Shown: piece by piece, positions 27,541-38,059 of the stretch
Numbering within the stretch: the first letter of the stretch is position 1
Layout of the letters: each line of letters begins with the position of its first letter
Assembly (NCBI GenBank): GCA_000818945.1
Contig: KN805409.1
Location: forward strand, 273,758-333,357
Direction: 5' to 3'
From: Schizochytrium sp. CCTCC M209059
Taxonomy: Eukaryota > Sar > Bigyra > Thraustochytrida > Thraustochytriidae
DNA length: 59,600 nucleotides
Notes under the pieces: generated by a model
What the model was told of the DNA's origin: nothing
Databases searched by the model: none
Seen by the model: only the letters and a program-made list of their open reading frames with translations
Position numbers and translations under genes: made by a program

Positions 27541-30500
27541 CTTAGATTTCCGTGGCGCCACCTTGAATGTCTAAACTAAGGATGGTCAGACCTCTCTTAT
27601 GCTTAGATTTCCGTGGCGCCACCTTGAATGTCTAAACTAAGGATGGTCAGACCTCTCTTATGCTTAGATTTCCGTGGCGCCACCTTGAATGTCTAAACTA
27701 AGGATGGTCAGACCTCTCTTATGCTTAGATTTCCGTGGCGCCACCTTGAATGTCTAAACTAAGGATGGTCAGACCTCTCTTATGCTTAGATTTCCGTGGC
27801 GCCACCTTGAATGTCTAAACTAAGGATGGTCAGACCTCTCTTATGCTTAGATTTCCGTGGCGCCACCTTGAATGTCTAAACTAAGGATGGTCAGACCTCT
27901 CTTATGCTTAGATTTCCGTGGCGCCACCTTGAATGTCTAAACTAAGGATGGTCAGACCTCTCTTATGCTTAGATTTCCGTGGCGCCACCTTGAATGTCTA
28001 AACTAAGGATGGTCAGACCTCTCTTATGCTTAGATTTCCGTGGCGCCACCTTGAATGTCTAAACTAAGGATGGTCAGACCTCTCTTATGCTTAGATTTCC
28101 GTGGCGCCACCTTGAATGTCTAAACTAAGGATGGTCAGACCTCTCTTATGCTTAGATTTCCGTGGCGCCACCTTGAATGTCTAAACTAAGGATGGTCAGA
28201 CCTCTCTTATGCTTAGATTTCCGTGGCGCCACCTTGAATGTCTAAACTAAGGATGGTCAGACCTCTCTTATGCTTAGATTTCCGTGGCGCCACCTTGAAT
28301 GTCTAAACTAAGGATGGTCAGACCTCTCTTATGCTTAGATTTCCGTGGCGCCACCTTGAATGTCTAAACTAAGGATGGTCAGACCTCTCTTATGCTTAGA
28401 TTTCCGTGGCGCCACCTTGAATGTCTAAACTAAGGATGGTCAGACCTCTCTTATGCTTAGATTTCCGTGGCGCCACCTTGAATGTCTAAACTAAGGATGG
28501 TCAGACCTCTCTTATGCTTAGATTTCCGTGGCGCCACCTTGAATGTCTAAACTAAGGATGGTCAGACCTCTCTTATGCTTAGATTTCCGTGGCGCCACCT
28601 TGAATGTCTAAACTAAGGATGGTCAGACCTCTCTTATGCTTAGATTTCCGTGGCGCCACCTTGAATGTCTAAACTAAGGATGGTCAGACCTCTCTTATGC
28701 TTAGATTTCCGTGGCGCCACCTTGAATGTCTAAACTAAGGATGGTCAGACCTCTCTTATGCTTAGATTTCCGTGGCGCCACCTTGAATGTCTAAACTAAG
28801 GATGGTCAGACCTCTCTTATGCTTAGATTTCCGTGGCGCCACCTTGAATGTCTAAACTAAGGATGGTCAGACCTCTCTTATGCTTAGATTTCCGTGGCGC
28901 CACCTTGAATGTCTAAACTAAGGATGGTCAGACCTCTCTTATGCTTAGATTTCCGTGGCGCCACCTTGAATGTCTAAACTAAGGATGGTCAGACCTCTCT
29001 TATGCTTAGATTTCCGTGGCGCCACCTTGAATGTCTAAACTAAGGATGGTCAGACCTCTCTTATGCTTAGATTTCCGTGGCGCCACCTTGAATGTCTAAA
29101 CTAAGGATGGTCAGACCTCTCTTATGCTTAGATTTCCGTGGCGCCACCTTGAATGTCTAAACTAAGGATGGTCAGACCTCTCTTATGCTTAGATTTCCGT
29201 GGCGCCACCTTGAATGTCTAAACTAAGGATGGTCAGACCTCTCTTATGCTTAGATTTCCGTGGCGCCACCTTGAATGTCTAAACTAAGGATGGTCAGACC
29301 TCTCTTATGCTTAGATTTCCGTGGCGCCACCTTGAATGTCTAAACTAAGGATGGTCAGACCTCTCTTATGCTTAGATTTCCGTGGCGCCACCTTGAATGT
29401 CTAAACTAAGGATGGTCAGACCTCTCTTATGCTTAGATTTCCGTGGCGCCACCTTGAATGTCTAAACTAAGGATGGTCAGACCTCTCTTATGCTTAGATT
29501 TCCGTGGCGCCACCTTGAATGTCTAAACTAAGGATGGTCAGACCTCTCTTATGCTTAGATTTCCGTGGCGCCACCTTGAATGTCTAAACTAAGGATGGTC
29601 AGACCTCTCTTATGCTTAGATTTCCGTGGCGCCACCTTGAATGTCTAAACTAAGGATGGTCAGACCTCTCTTATGCTTAGATTTCCGTGGCGCCACCTTG
29701 AATGTCTAAACTAAGGATGGTCAGACCTCTCTTATGCTTAGATTTCCGTGGCGCCACCTTGAATGTCTAAACTAAGGATGGTCAGACCTCTCTTATGCTT
29801 AGATTTCCGTGGCGCCACCTTGAATGTCTAAACTAAGGATGGTCAGACCTCTCTTATGCTTAGATTTCCGTGGCGCCACCTTGAATGTCTAAACTAAGGA
29901 TGGTCAGACCTCTCTTATGCTTAGATTTCCGTGGCGCCACCTTGAATGTCTAAACTAAGGATGGTCAGACCTCTCTTATGCTTAGATTTCCGTGGCGCCA
30001 CCTTGAATGTCTAAACTAAGGATGGTCAGACCTCTCTTATGCTTAGATTTCCGTGGCGCCACCTTGAATGTCTAAACTAAGGATGGTCAGACCTCTCTTA
30101 TGCTTAGATTTCCGTGGCGCCACCTTGAATGTCTAAACTAAGGATGGTCAGACCTCTCTTATGCTTAGATTTCCGTGGCGCCACCTTGAATGTCTAAACT
30201 AAGGATGGTCAGACCTCTCTTATGCTTAGATTTCCGTGGCGCCACCTTGAATGTCTAAACTAAGGATGGTCAGACCTCTCTTATGCTTAGATTTCCGTGG
30301 CGCCACCTTGAATGTCTAAACTAAGGATGGTCAGACCTCTCTTATGCTTAGATTTCCGTGGCGCCACCTTGAATGTCTAAACTAAGGATGGTCAGACCTC
30401 TCTTATGCTTAGATTTCCGTGGCGCCACCTTGAATGTCTAAACTAAGGATGGTCAGACCTCTCTTATGCTTAGATTTCCGTGGCGCCACCTTGAATGTCT

Positions 30501-33225
30501 AAACTAAGGATGGTCAGACCTCTCTTATGCTTAGATTTCCGTGGCGCCACCTTGAATGTCTAAACTAAGGATGGTCAGACCTCTCTTATGCTTAGATTTC
30601 CGTGGCGCCACCTTGAATGTCTAAACTAAGGATGGTCAGACCTCTCTTATGCTTAGATTTCCGTGGCGCCACCTTGAATGTCTAAACTAAGGATGGTCAG
30701 ACCTCTCTTATGCTTAGATTTCCGTGGCGCCACCTTGAATGTCTAAACTAAGGATGGTCAGACCTCTCTTATGCTTAGATTTCCGTGGCGCCACCTTGAA
30801 TGTCTAAACTAAGGATGGTCAGACCTCTCTTATGCTTAGATTTCCGTGGCGCCACCTTGAATGTCTAAACTAAGGATGGTCAGACCTCTCTTATGCTTAG
30901 ATTTCCGTGGCGCCACCTTGAATGTCTAAACTAAGGATGGTCAGACCTCTCTTATGCTTAGATTTCCGTGGCGCCACCTTGAATGTCTAAACTAAGGATG
31001 GTCAGACCTCTCTTATGCTTAGATTTCCGTGGCGCCACCTTGAATGTCTAAACTAAGGATGGTCAGACCTCTCTTATGCTTAGATTTCCGTGGCGCCACC
31101 TTGAATGTCTAAACTAAGGATGGTCAGACCTCTCTTATGCTTAGATTTCCGTGGCGCCACCTTGAATGTCAAAGCTATGGATGGTCAGACCTCTCTTATG
31201 CTTAGATTTCCATGACGCCACCTTGAATGTCTAAATTAAGGATGGTCAGACCTCTCTTATGCTCAGATCCCCGTGGCGCCACCTTGAATGTCTAAACTAA
31301 GGATGGTCAGACCTCTCTTATGCTTAGATTTCCGTGGCGCCACCTTGAATGTCTAAGCTATGGATGGTCAGACCTCTCTTATGCTCAGATCTCCGTGGCG
31401 CCACCTTGAATGTCAAAGCTATGGATGGTCAGACCTCTCTTATGCTTAGATTTCCGTGGCGCCACCTTGAATGTCTAAGTTAAGGATGGTCAGACCTCTC
31501 TTATGCTCAGATCCCCGTGGCGCCACCTTGAATGTCTAAACTAAGGATGGTCAGACCTCTCTTATGCTTAGATTTCCGTGGCGCCACCTTGAATGTCTAA
31601 GTTAAGGATGGTCAGACCTCTCTTATGCTCAGATCCCCGTGGCGCCACCTTGAATGTCTAAACTAAGGATGGTCAGACCTCTCTTATGCTTAGATTTCCG
31701 TGGCGCCACCTTGAATGTCTAAGTTAAGGATGGTCAGACCTCTCTTATGCTCAGATCCCCGTGGCGCCACCTTGAATGTCTAAACTAAGGATGGTCAGAC
31801 CTCTCTTATGCTTAGATTTCCGTGGCGCCACCTTGAATGTCTAAGTTAAGGATGGTCAGACCTCTCTTATGCTCAGATCCCCGTGGCGCCACCTTGAATG
31901 TCTAAACTAAGGATGGTCAGACCTCTCTTATGCTTAGATTTCCGTGGCGCCACCTTGAATGTCTAAGTTAAGGATGGTCAGACCTCTCTTATGCTCAGAT
32001 CCCCGTGGCGCCACCTTGAATGTCTAAACTAAGGATGGTCAGACCTCTCTTATGCTTAGATTTCCGTGGCGCCACCTTGAATGTCTAAGTTAAGGATGGT
32101 CAGACCTCTCTTATGCTCAGATCCCCGTGGCGCCACCTTGAATGTCTAAACTAAGGATGGTCAGACCTCTCTTATGCTTAGATTTCCGTGGCGCCACCTT
32201 GAATGTCTAAGTTAAGGATGGTCAGACCTCTCTTATGCTCAGATCCCCGTGGCGCCACCTTGAATGTCTAAACTAAGGATGGTCAGACCTCTCTTATGCT
32301 TAGATTTCCGTGGCGCCACCTTGAATGTCTAAGTTAAGGATGGTCAGACCTCTCTTATGCTCAGATCCCCGTGGCGCCACCTTGAATGTCTAAACTAAGG
32401 ATGGTCAGACCTCTCTTATGCTTAGATTTCCGTGGCGCCACCTTGAATGTCTAAGTTAAGGATGGTCAGACCTCTCTTATGCTCAGATCCCCGTGGCGCC
32501 ACCTTGAATGTCTAAACTAAGGATGGTCAGACCTCTCTTATGCTTAGATTTCCGTGGCGCCACCTTGAATGTCTAAGTTAAGGATGGTCAGACCTCTCTT
32601 ATGCTCAGATCCCCGTGGCGCCACCTTGAATGTCTAAACTAAGGATGGTCAGACCTCTCTTATGCTTAGATTTCCGTGGCGCCACCTTGAATGTCTAAGT
32701 TAAGGATGGTCAGACCTCTCTTATGCTCAGATCCCCGTGGCGCCACCTTGAATGTCTAAACTAAGGATGGTCAGACCTCTCTTATGCTTAGATTTCCGTG
32801 GCGCCACCTTGAATGTCTAAGTTAAGGATGGTCAGACCTCTCTTATGCTCAGATCCCCGTGGCGCCACCTTGAATGTCTAAACTAAGGATGGTCAGACCT
32901 CTCTTATGCTTAGATTTCCGTGGCGCCACCTTGAATGTCTAAGTTAAGGATGGTCAGACCTCTCTTATGCTCAGATCCCCGTGGCGCCACCTTGAATGTC
33001 TAAACTAAGGATGGTCAGACCTCTCTTATGCTTAGATTTCCGTGGCGCCACCTTGAATGTCTAAGTTAAGGATGGTCAGACCTCTCTTATGCTCAGATCC
33101 CCGTGGCGCCACCTTGAATGTCTAAACTAAGGATGGTCAGACCTCTCTTATGCTTAGATTTCCGTGGCGCCACCTTGAATGTCTAAGTTAAGGATGGTCA
33201 GACCTCTCTTATGCTCAGATCCCCG
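27541..33225. repeat. 61-bp minisatellite array 1, 93 units
   Basis: The unit runs from cttagatttccgtggcgcca to ctctcttatg. Units start at 27541 and recur every 61 bp. Units 1-59 (to 31139) look identical by eye. Units 60-65 (31140-31505) are mixed variants (for example ctaagctatgg, catgacg). From 31506 to 33213 a 122-bp higher-order repeat of two alternating variants runs 14 times: ctcagatccccg with ctaaactaagg, and cttagatttccg with ctaagttaagg. A partial unit ends at 33225. Read from the ggcgcc step, each unit encodes GATLNV, a stop, then TKDGQTSLML, an ankyrin-repeat pattern, but the 61-bp length shifts the frame each time. The array stops about 110 bp before the DHBP synthase start. Confidence 0.98.
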
Positions 33226-33337
33226 CTGGCGAACAAACCCGCAAAGAAAGGATCGCGAGACACCGCCCTGCCCGCCGCGTCTGCAAGCCAGGGAGCGAGC
33301 GAGCGAGCGAGCGAGCGAGCAGCGAGCGACAGGGACG

Positions 33338-34135
33338 ATGAGCGGCGCCGATGGAGAGAACGCGACGAGCGCCGGCACCATGAGCGACGGCGTCAAGGCG
33401 TGCGTGGAGGCCTTCAAGAACGGCAAGCCGTGCATGGTCTTTGATAGCGCGTTCCGGGAGGGCGAGACGGACTTGCTGTTCCCCGGTATCGGCACCAAGC
33501 CCGAGTGGATCCGCCGTCTGCGCAAGGAGTGCGGCGGTCTCCTGTTCCTTGCCATCGGCGACGAGGTCGGCGAGATGTTCGGCATGCCTTACCTTCAGGA
33601 CCTCTTCAAGGAGATGGAGGGCTCGCACGCCGTGCTCAAGGCTCTCGACACGACGGATCTGCAGTACGACTCGCGCTCCGCCTTCACCGTCTCGCTCAAC
33701 CACCGCAAGACCTTCACCGGCATCACCGACAAGGATCGCGCCCTCACCACGGCCCGCTTCGCCGAGCTCACCAAGGAGCTCCTCGACGAGAAGGCGGACC
33801 AGGAGGCCTGCATCAAGCGCCTTGGCGAGGAGTTCCGCACCCCGGGCCACATTCCCGTGTGCCGCGAGAGCCCCGGCGGCCTCAAGAACCGCCGCGGCCA
33901 CACCGAGCTCGCCGTCTCGATCGCCCGCCTTGCAGGTCTTGCTCCTGTCACTATTGGCGCTGAGATGCTCGCCCCCGAGGGCGACCTCGCACTTCCCGTC
34001 GAAGAGGCCCGCGCCTACGCCAAGAAGCACGGCATCCCCATGGTTGAGGGCTACGAGCTCCTTGAGGCCCATGGCTTTGCCAAGGAGGCTTCCACCGAGG
34101 AGCCGGACGCCAAGAAGGCCAAGACCGACGAATAA
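33338..34135 (+). CDS. ribB: 3,4-dihydroxy-2-butanone 4-phosphate synthase, archaeal-type
   Basis: A 265-residue enzyme that converts ribulose 5-phosphate to DHBP and formate, the four-carbon precursor of riboflavin. The signature region is MVFDSAFREGETDLLFPG (33-50), followed by IRRLRKECGGLLFLAIG, SLNHRKTFTGITDKDRA, the catalytic-site strand FRTPGHIPVCRE and RRGHTELAVSIARLAGL. The REGETDL and NHRKTFTGITD forms are those of archaeal DHBP synthases; bacterial, plant and fungal (RIB3) enzymes carry RENEGDL-type motifs. The protein is stand-alone, without a GTP cyclohydrolase II domain. A basic C-terminal tail (KKAKTDE) follows. The ATG at 33338 follows a (gagc)n run. A longer frame starts at 33179, inside the last minisatellite units, and would add 53 residues. 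Confidence 0.93.
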   Translation: MSGADGENATSAGTMSDGVKACVEAFKNGKPCMVFDSAFREGETDLLFPGIGTKPEWIRRLRKECGGLLFLAIGDEVGEMFGMPYLQDLFKEMEGSHAVLKALDTTDLQYDSRSAFTVSLNHRKTFTGITDKDRALTTARFAELTKELLDEKADQEACIKRLGEEFRTPGHIPVCRESPGGLKNRRGHTELAVSIARLAGLAPVTIGAEMLAPEGDLALPVEEARAYAKKHGIPMVEGYELLEAHGFAKEASTEEPDAKKAKTDE

Positions 34136-34773
34136 GCTCGACAATACACGTGTCTTGTCGCAAGTTAGGCCCCTCATCCTTTTCTTTTTCCAAATCTTCC
34201 CGCGCAAGCATCTCGATCGATCGTTTGTCCGTCCTGAGTCTTGTTGTCTCAGATCACGTCAGGATCCGCTGAGCTGGACAGACCGGCGGCATATGCGCCG
34301 TGTTCTCACTCTGCTGCAGGTAGGCGGTCCAGCACATCCTGGCGTCTGCGTCACTCTCACTGCTAGACTGTTTATCTATTTTCTCAAAATCAATATCATG
34401 CGCTGCTGTTGTTCAATCATCTGACACCCCCAAAAAAAGAAGTTCCTTTTTTCCATGCTCATCTTCTGGTCATTGTCGCTTCCTTTGTTGTTTGTGCGAG
34501 AAGCTCCATTTCATCGTTCTATCCATGGCTCCGTTCGTCACTGCCATATTTGTTTGCCCTGTCTTGAAGCAGGTGCTTTTTCGCGCAACGAGCTCTTGAT
34601 GCGATGCAGTGATCTTCACTCCAAATCACGCATCTCAATTTATGAATTACAAATTAAGATTCCTCTTTTCCTCCTCGCCATGGCCTTCATATCTTCACGA
34701 CCGATGACCAAACCAGCATCGCTGCTGCAAGATCTCCTCCGACCAAGGCGACCTTGCCTCCCTCCAGGTCGTC

Positions 34774-34804
<31 letters not shown>

Positions 34805-35041
34805 GCCGGCGCGATGGTCTCGAGAGAAAGTCCACTTGCAGCCGCCACTTACTTCAACATTGCGCAACCGGCAGTGTGCGCAGCGAGCCTTTGGTGGCTC
34901 CGGCCAATCCGGAAAGACAGACAGACAGACAGAGAGACAGACAGACAGACAGACGCCCACGCAGATCAGGAAAGCGCGCAGAGCGAGCGAGCGGGAGCGC
35001 GGGCAGGAAAGCGAGCGGCGGGCGGGCAGCCGGGCGAGACG
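34136..35041. other. Spacer between DHBP synthase and eIF3j
   Basis: This 906-bp region holds the DHBP synthase 3' end and the eIF3j promoter/leader. It contains a (ggct)n run at about 34774-34803 and a (gaca)n run at about 34914-34955, 85-130 bp upstream of the eIF3j start. Frames crossing it are low complexity. Confidence 0.4.
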
Positions 35042-35818
35042 ATGTCGTGGGACGACGATGACTGGGAGACGGCAGCCGACCAGGTGCTGGCGGCCGCCGA
35101 CGGCATCGAGGACGACAAGGCCGCCGCCGCCCTCGAGGACAGCGACGACGAGGAGGTGGTAGACTTTGGCAACGAGGGCGAGGCCAGCGAGTCCACCAAG
35201 GCTCGCAAGGAAGGGGACGGCACCAAGGCCAAGGCCAAGAAGATGACCAAGGTCAAGAAGAAGGAAATGGAGGAAAAGCTCGAGAAGGAGGCCGAGGCTC
35301 TTCGCAACGCCAAGCCACTCTCCAAGGAGGAGAAAATCGCAGAGAAGCAGCGCCTTCAGCAGCTTGCCGAGGAATCGGACCTCTCGCTCATGGGTGAAAT
35401 GTTCCAGGCCAAGAAGGACCAAGGCACGCTCGATACCCAGGCCATCCAGAGTCTTTTGCAGGCCGTTCCCCTCGACGAGGAGGAGCAGTACAAGGACTTC
35501 GCCTCGGCGATCGGCCACCGCATCGAGGTCGAGGATGACTCTTTCATGACCAAGGAGTTCCTCAAGGAGCTCTGCCGTCACCTCGGCCGCACCATCAAGG
35601 GTGAAGACTTTGCAGAGGTTGTTGCCGTGCTTAACGTTATCAAGAACGAGCGTGTCAAGACTGATCAGAACAAGAAGAAGAAGAAGGTGGGCAAGAAGTT
35701 TGCCAACGTTGCTCGTAGCAACACCGACGACCTTGCTGACTTTAGCGGTGCGGACGCTCGTGGCCTTGCTCACGCCGCTTCATACGTGGATGAGAACCTC
35801 GACGGTGACTTTATGTAG
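35042..35818 (+). CDS. EIF3J: Eukaryotic translation initiation factor 3 subunit J
   Basis: A 258-residue protein starting MSWDDDDWE, the typical acidic Trp-containing N terminus of eIF3j/Hcr1. It continues with an Asp/Glu-rich segment, a Lys-rich coiled-coil-like stretch (about 60-120), and the conserved core around FMTKEFLKELCRHLG. It ends in a basic segment (NKKKKKVGKKF) and an acidic tail. The factor binds the 40S decoding site and helps eIF3 assembly, start-site selection and ribosome recycling in the cytosol. Length and charge layout match the family. The start lies in gacgATGtcg, after a leader with (gaca)n and (gagc)n runs. Confidence 0.92.
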   Translation: MSWDDDDWETAADQVLAAADGIEDDKAAAALEDSDDEEVVDFGNEGEASESTKARKEGDGTKAKAKKMTKVKKKEMEEKLEKEAEALRNAKPLSKEEKIAEKQRLQQLAEESDLSLMGEMFQAKKDQGTLDTQAIQSLLQAVPLDEEEQYKDFASAIGHRIEVEDDSFMTKEFLKELCRHLGRTIKGEDFAEVVAVLNVIKNERVKTDQNKKKKKVGKKFANVARSNTDDLADFSGADARGLAHAASYVDENLDGDFM

Positions 35819-35980
35819 GCTATGCCGCGATGTCGCAATTGATTTTGCTCTCCCTCTGACTTTTTCCTTTTTTTTTTCCCTTCTTTTTTCTTTGCCTATT
35901 TTGCATTTCGACACTCTTAAAGTCTGTTGTATTTGCGTTTGCCCACATCCATCCCACCACTCGGGTCTTGGTCCGTCCAC

Positions 35981-37972
35981 AGGTTGATGATGCTCGCTAA
36001 CTAGCGAGAATGGGGACTTGGACACTGCTACAACTCTTTTCGAGCGTGGCGCAAGCGTGGATCTTCAGAACAGCGGACGGAACATCGCCCTGATGCTTGC
36101 TTGTGCTATGCGTTATTTGGCTGAAGTGCTTATTGAACATGGCACGAGCCTAAATTTACACGCAATCAATTGATGGCTTGTCTGCGTTCATGCTTGCGAC
36201 TGGGTAGGACCGGCTCACAATCGTGCAAAGTCTCGTAGATCATGGTGCGGACCTCGACACTCTGCAAGACGGGAATGTTGGCAATGACGCTCTCATGTTT
36301 CCATGTTCTTGCAGCCAAGCCAAAATTGCTAAATTGCTAGGTTTCCATGGCGCCACCTTGAATGTCTAAATTAAGGATGGTCAGACCTCTCTTATGCTTA
36401 GATTCCCGTGGCGCCACCTTGAATGTCTAAACAAGGATTGTCAGACCTCTCTTATGCTCAGATTTCCATGGACCACCTTGAATGTCTAAGCTATGGATGG
36501 TCAGACCTCTCTTATGCTCAGATCTCCGTGGCGCCACCTTGAATGTCTAAGCTATGGATGGTCAGACCTCTCTTATGCTTAGATTTCCATGGCGCCATGC
36601 TCAGATTTCCATGGACCACCTTGAATGTCTAAGCTATGGATGGTCAGACCTCTCTTATGCTTAGATTTCCGTGGCGCCACCTTGAATGTCTAAGTTAAGG
36701 ATGGTCAGACCTCTCTTATGCTCAGATTTCCATGGACCACCTTGAATGTCTAAGCTATGGATGGTCAGACCTCTCTTATGCTTAGATTTCCGTGGCGCCA
36801 CCTTGAATGTCTAAGTTAAGGATGGTCAGACCTCTCTTATGCTCAGATTTCCATGGACCACCTTGAATGTCTAAGCTATGGATGGTCAGACCTCTCTTAT
36901 GCTTAGATTTCCGTGGCGCCACCTTGAATGTCTAAGTTAAGGATGGTCAGACCTCTCTTATGCTCAGATTTCCATGGACCACCTTGAATGTCTAAGCTAT
37001 GGATGGTCAGACCTCTCTTATGCTTAGATTTCCGTGGCGCCACCTTGAATGTCTAAGTTAAGGATGGTCAGACCTCTCTTATGCTCAGATTTCCATGGAC
37101 CACCTTGAATGTCTAAGCTATGGATGGTCAGACCTCTCTTATGCTTAGATTTCCGTGGCGCCACCTTGAATGTCTAAGTTAAGGATGGTCAGACCTCTCT
37201 TATGCTCAGATTTCCATGGACCACCCTGAATGTCTAAGCTATGGATGGTCAGACCTCTTTTATGCTTAGATTTCCGTGACGCCACCTTGAATGTCTAAGT
37301 TAAGGATGGTCAGACCTCTCTTATGCTCAGATTTCCATGGACCACCCTGAATGTCTAAGCTATGGATGGTCAGACCTCTCTTATGCTCGCCTGTCGTTTT
37401 GCCGCGCCAGATATTGCAAGAGAAACTCGCTGCGTATGGCGCCAGCCAGGTTCGATATGCGGGACGACCGTAGCAATTCTGCGCTTATGATTGCATGCAA
37501 AGATCCCGCAAAACTTGGAAATCGTTGCGAAGACGTCTTGGATTGCGTCAGGCTCTGCTGAGAGGCGGTGGCAGATTCAGGCCTGATGGACGGGGAAGGA
37601 ACCCCGCGCTCTCGGTCGCGAACGCTCATTCTCGACAAGATGTCGTGGATTTTCTTGCATTCGTTATGTCCTCCGAGGTGGCGCGAGTGATCCTCGATGA
37701 GCTCAACCTCTTGCGCGCCTTAGTACTTCGTTTCCTTGTCCAATGATTTATTTCAGTGGAGAGATGAGTGGACTTGACTGACGAGGAACTCGAATGGATG
37801 GGAGTGATCTTGTCTGAGACTCGCAGAGCCATCCTGGAGCGCTTAGCGTCGCAAACGCCATCCGGAAGGTCGTTGTTGTCACGGCGGCTCTTCCAACGTG
37901 TGAGACTAGTTTTCTCTTGGCTAGTCTTGATCGTGGAACGAAACGAAAAATCTAATCCTTTATACCATTTCA
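35981..37972 (+). pseudogene. Ankyrin-repeat pseudogene interrupted by a minisatellite
   Basis: Ankyrin-repeat coding sequence is visible on both sides of array 2. Left: DTATTLFERGASVDLQ, NIALMLACAMRYLAEVL, IEHGTSLNLH, a TGA, then LTIVQSLVDHGADLDTLQ and KIAKLLGFHGATLNV, which enters the array. Right: DGQTSLMLACRFAAPDIA, a frameshift, FDMRDDRSNSALMIACKD, a further shift, then NPALSVANAHSRQDVVDFL. The last part (DLTDEELEWMGVILSETRR to about 37972) looks like a C-terminal non-ankyrin tail. Several stops and at least two frameshifts exclude one intact product. Ankyrin repeats are protein-binding scaffolds; no specific role can be given. A start is not defined. Confidence 0.8.
36337..37386. repeat. 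61/60-bp minisatellite array 2, about 17 units
   Basis: This is the same unit as array 1. Units of 61 bp (cgtggcgccacc, ctaagttaagg) alternate with 60-bp units (catggaccacc, ctaagctatgg), giving a 121-bp higher-order repeat from about 36600 on. One unit near 36584-36605 is truncated to about 20 bp. The array is more diverged than array 1 (for example a one-base-deleted ctaaacaagg unit near 36430). It is embedded in the ankyrin pseudogene, whose frame enters the first unit. Confidence 0.95.
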
Positions 37973-38024
37973 TTTGCGCCCAGCAGCCAGCTGCAGCGAG
38001 TGATTCAACTACTCGAAAGAAAAA

Positions 38025-38059
<35 letters not shown>

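Noticed and set aside
27541..33225. Minisatellite as a CRISPR-like or protein-coding repeat array
   Set aside because: There are no unique spacers between units, the genome is eukaryotic, and the 61-bp period with a stop in each unit prevents a continuous product.
33215..34207. Minus-strand frame of 330 codons opposite DHBP synthase
   Set aside because: Antisense shadow; the plus strand matches the enzyme along its full length.
35981..37972. Intact ankyrin gene with introns instead of a pseudogene
   Set aside because: Stops and frameshifts fall inside ankyrin helices without GT-AG boundaries, and the minisatellite interrupts one repeat; neighbouring genes are intron-free.
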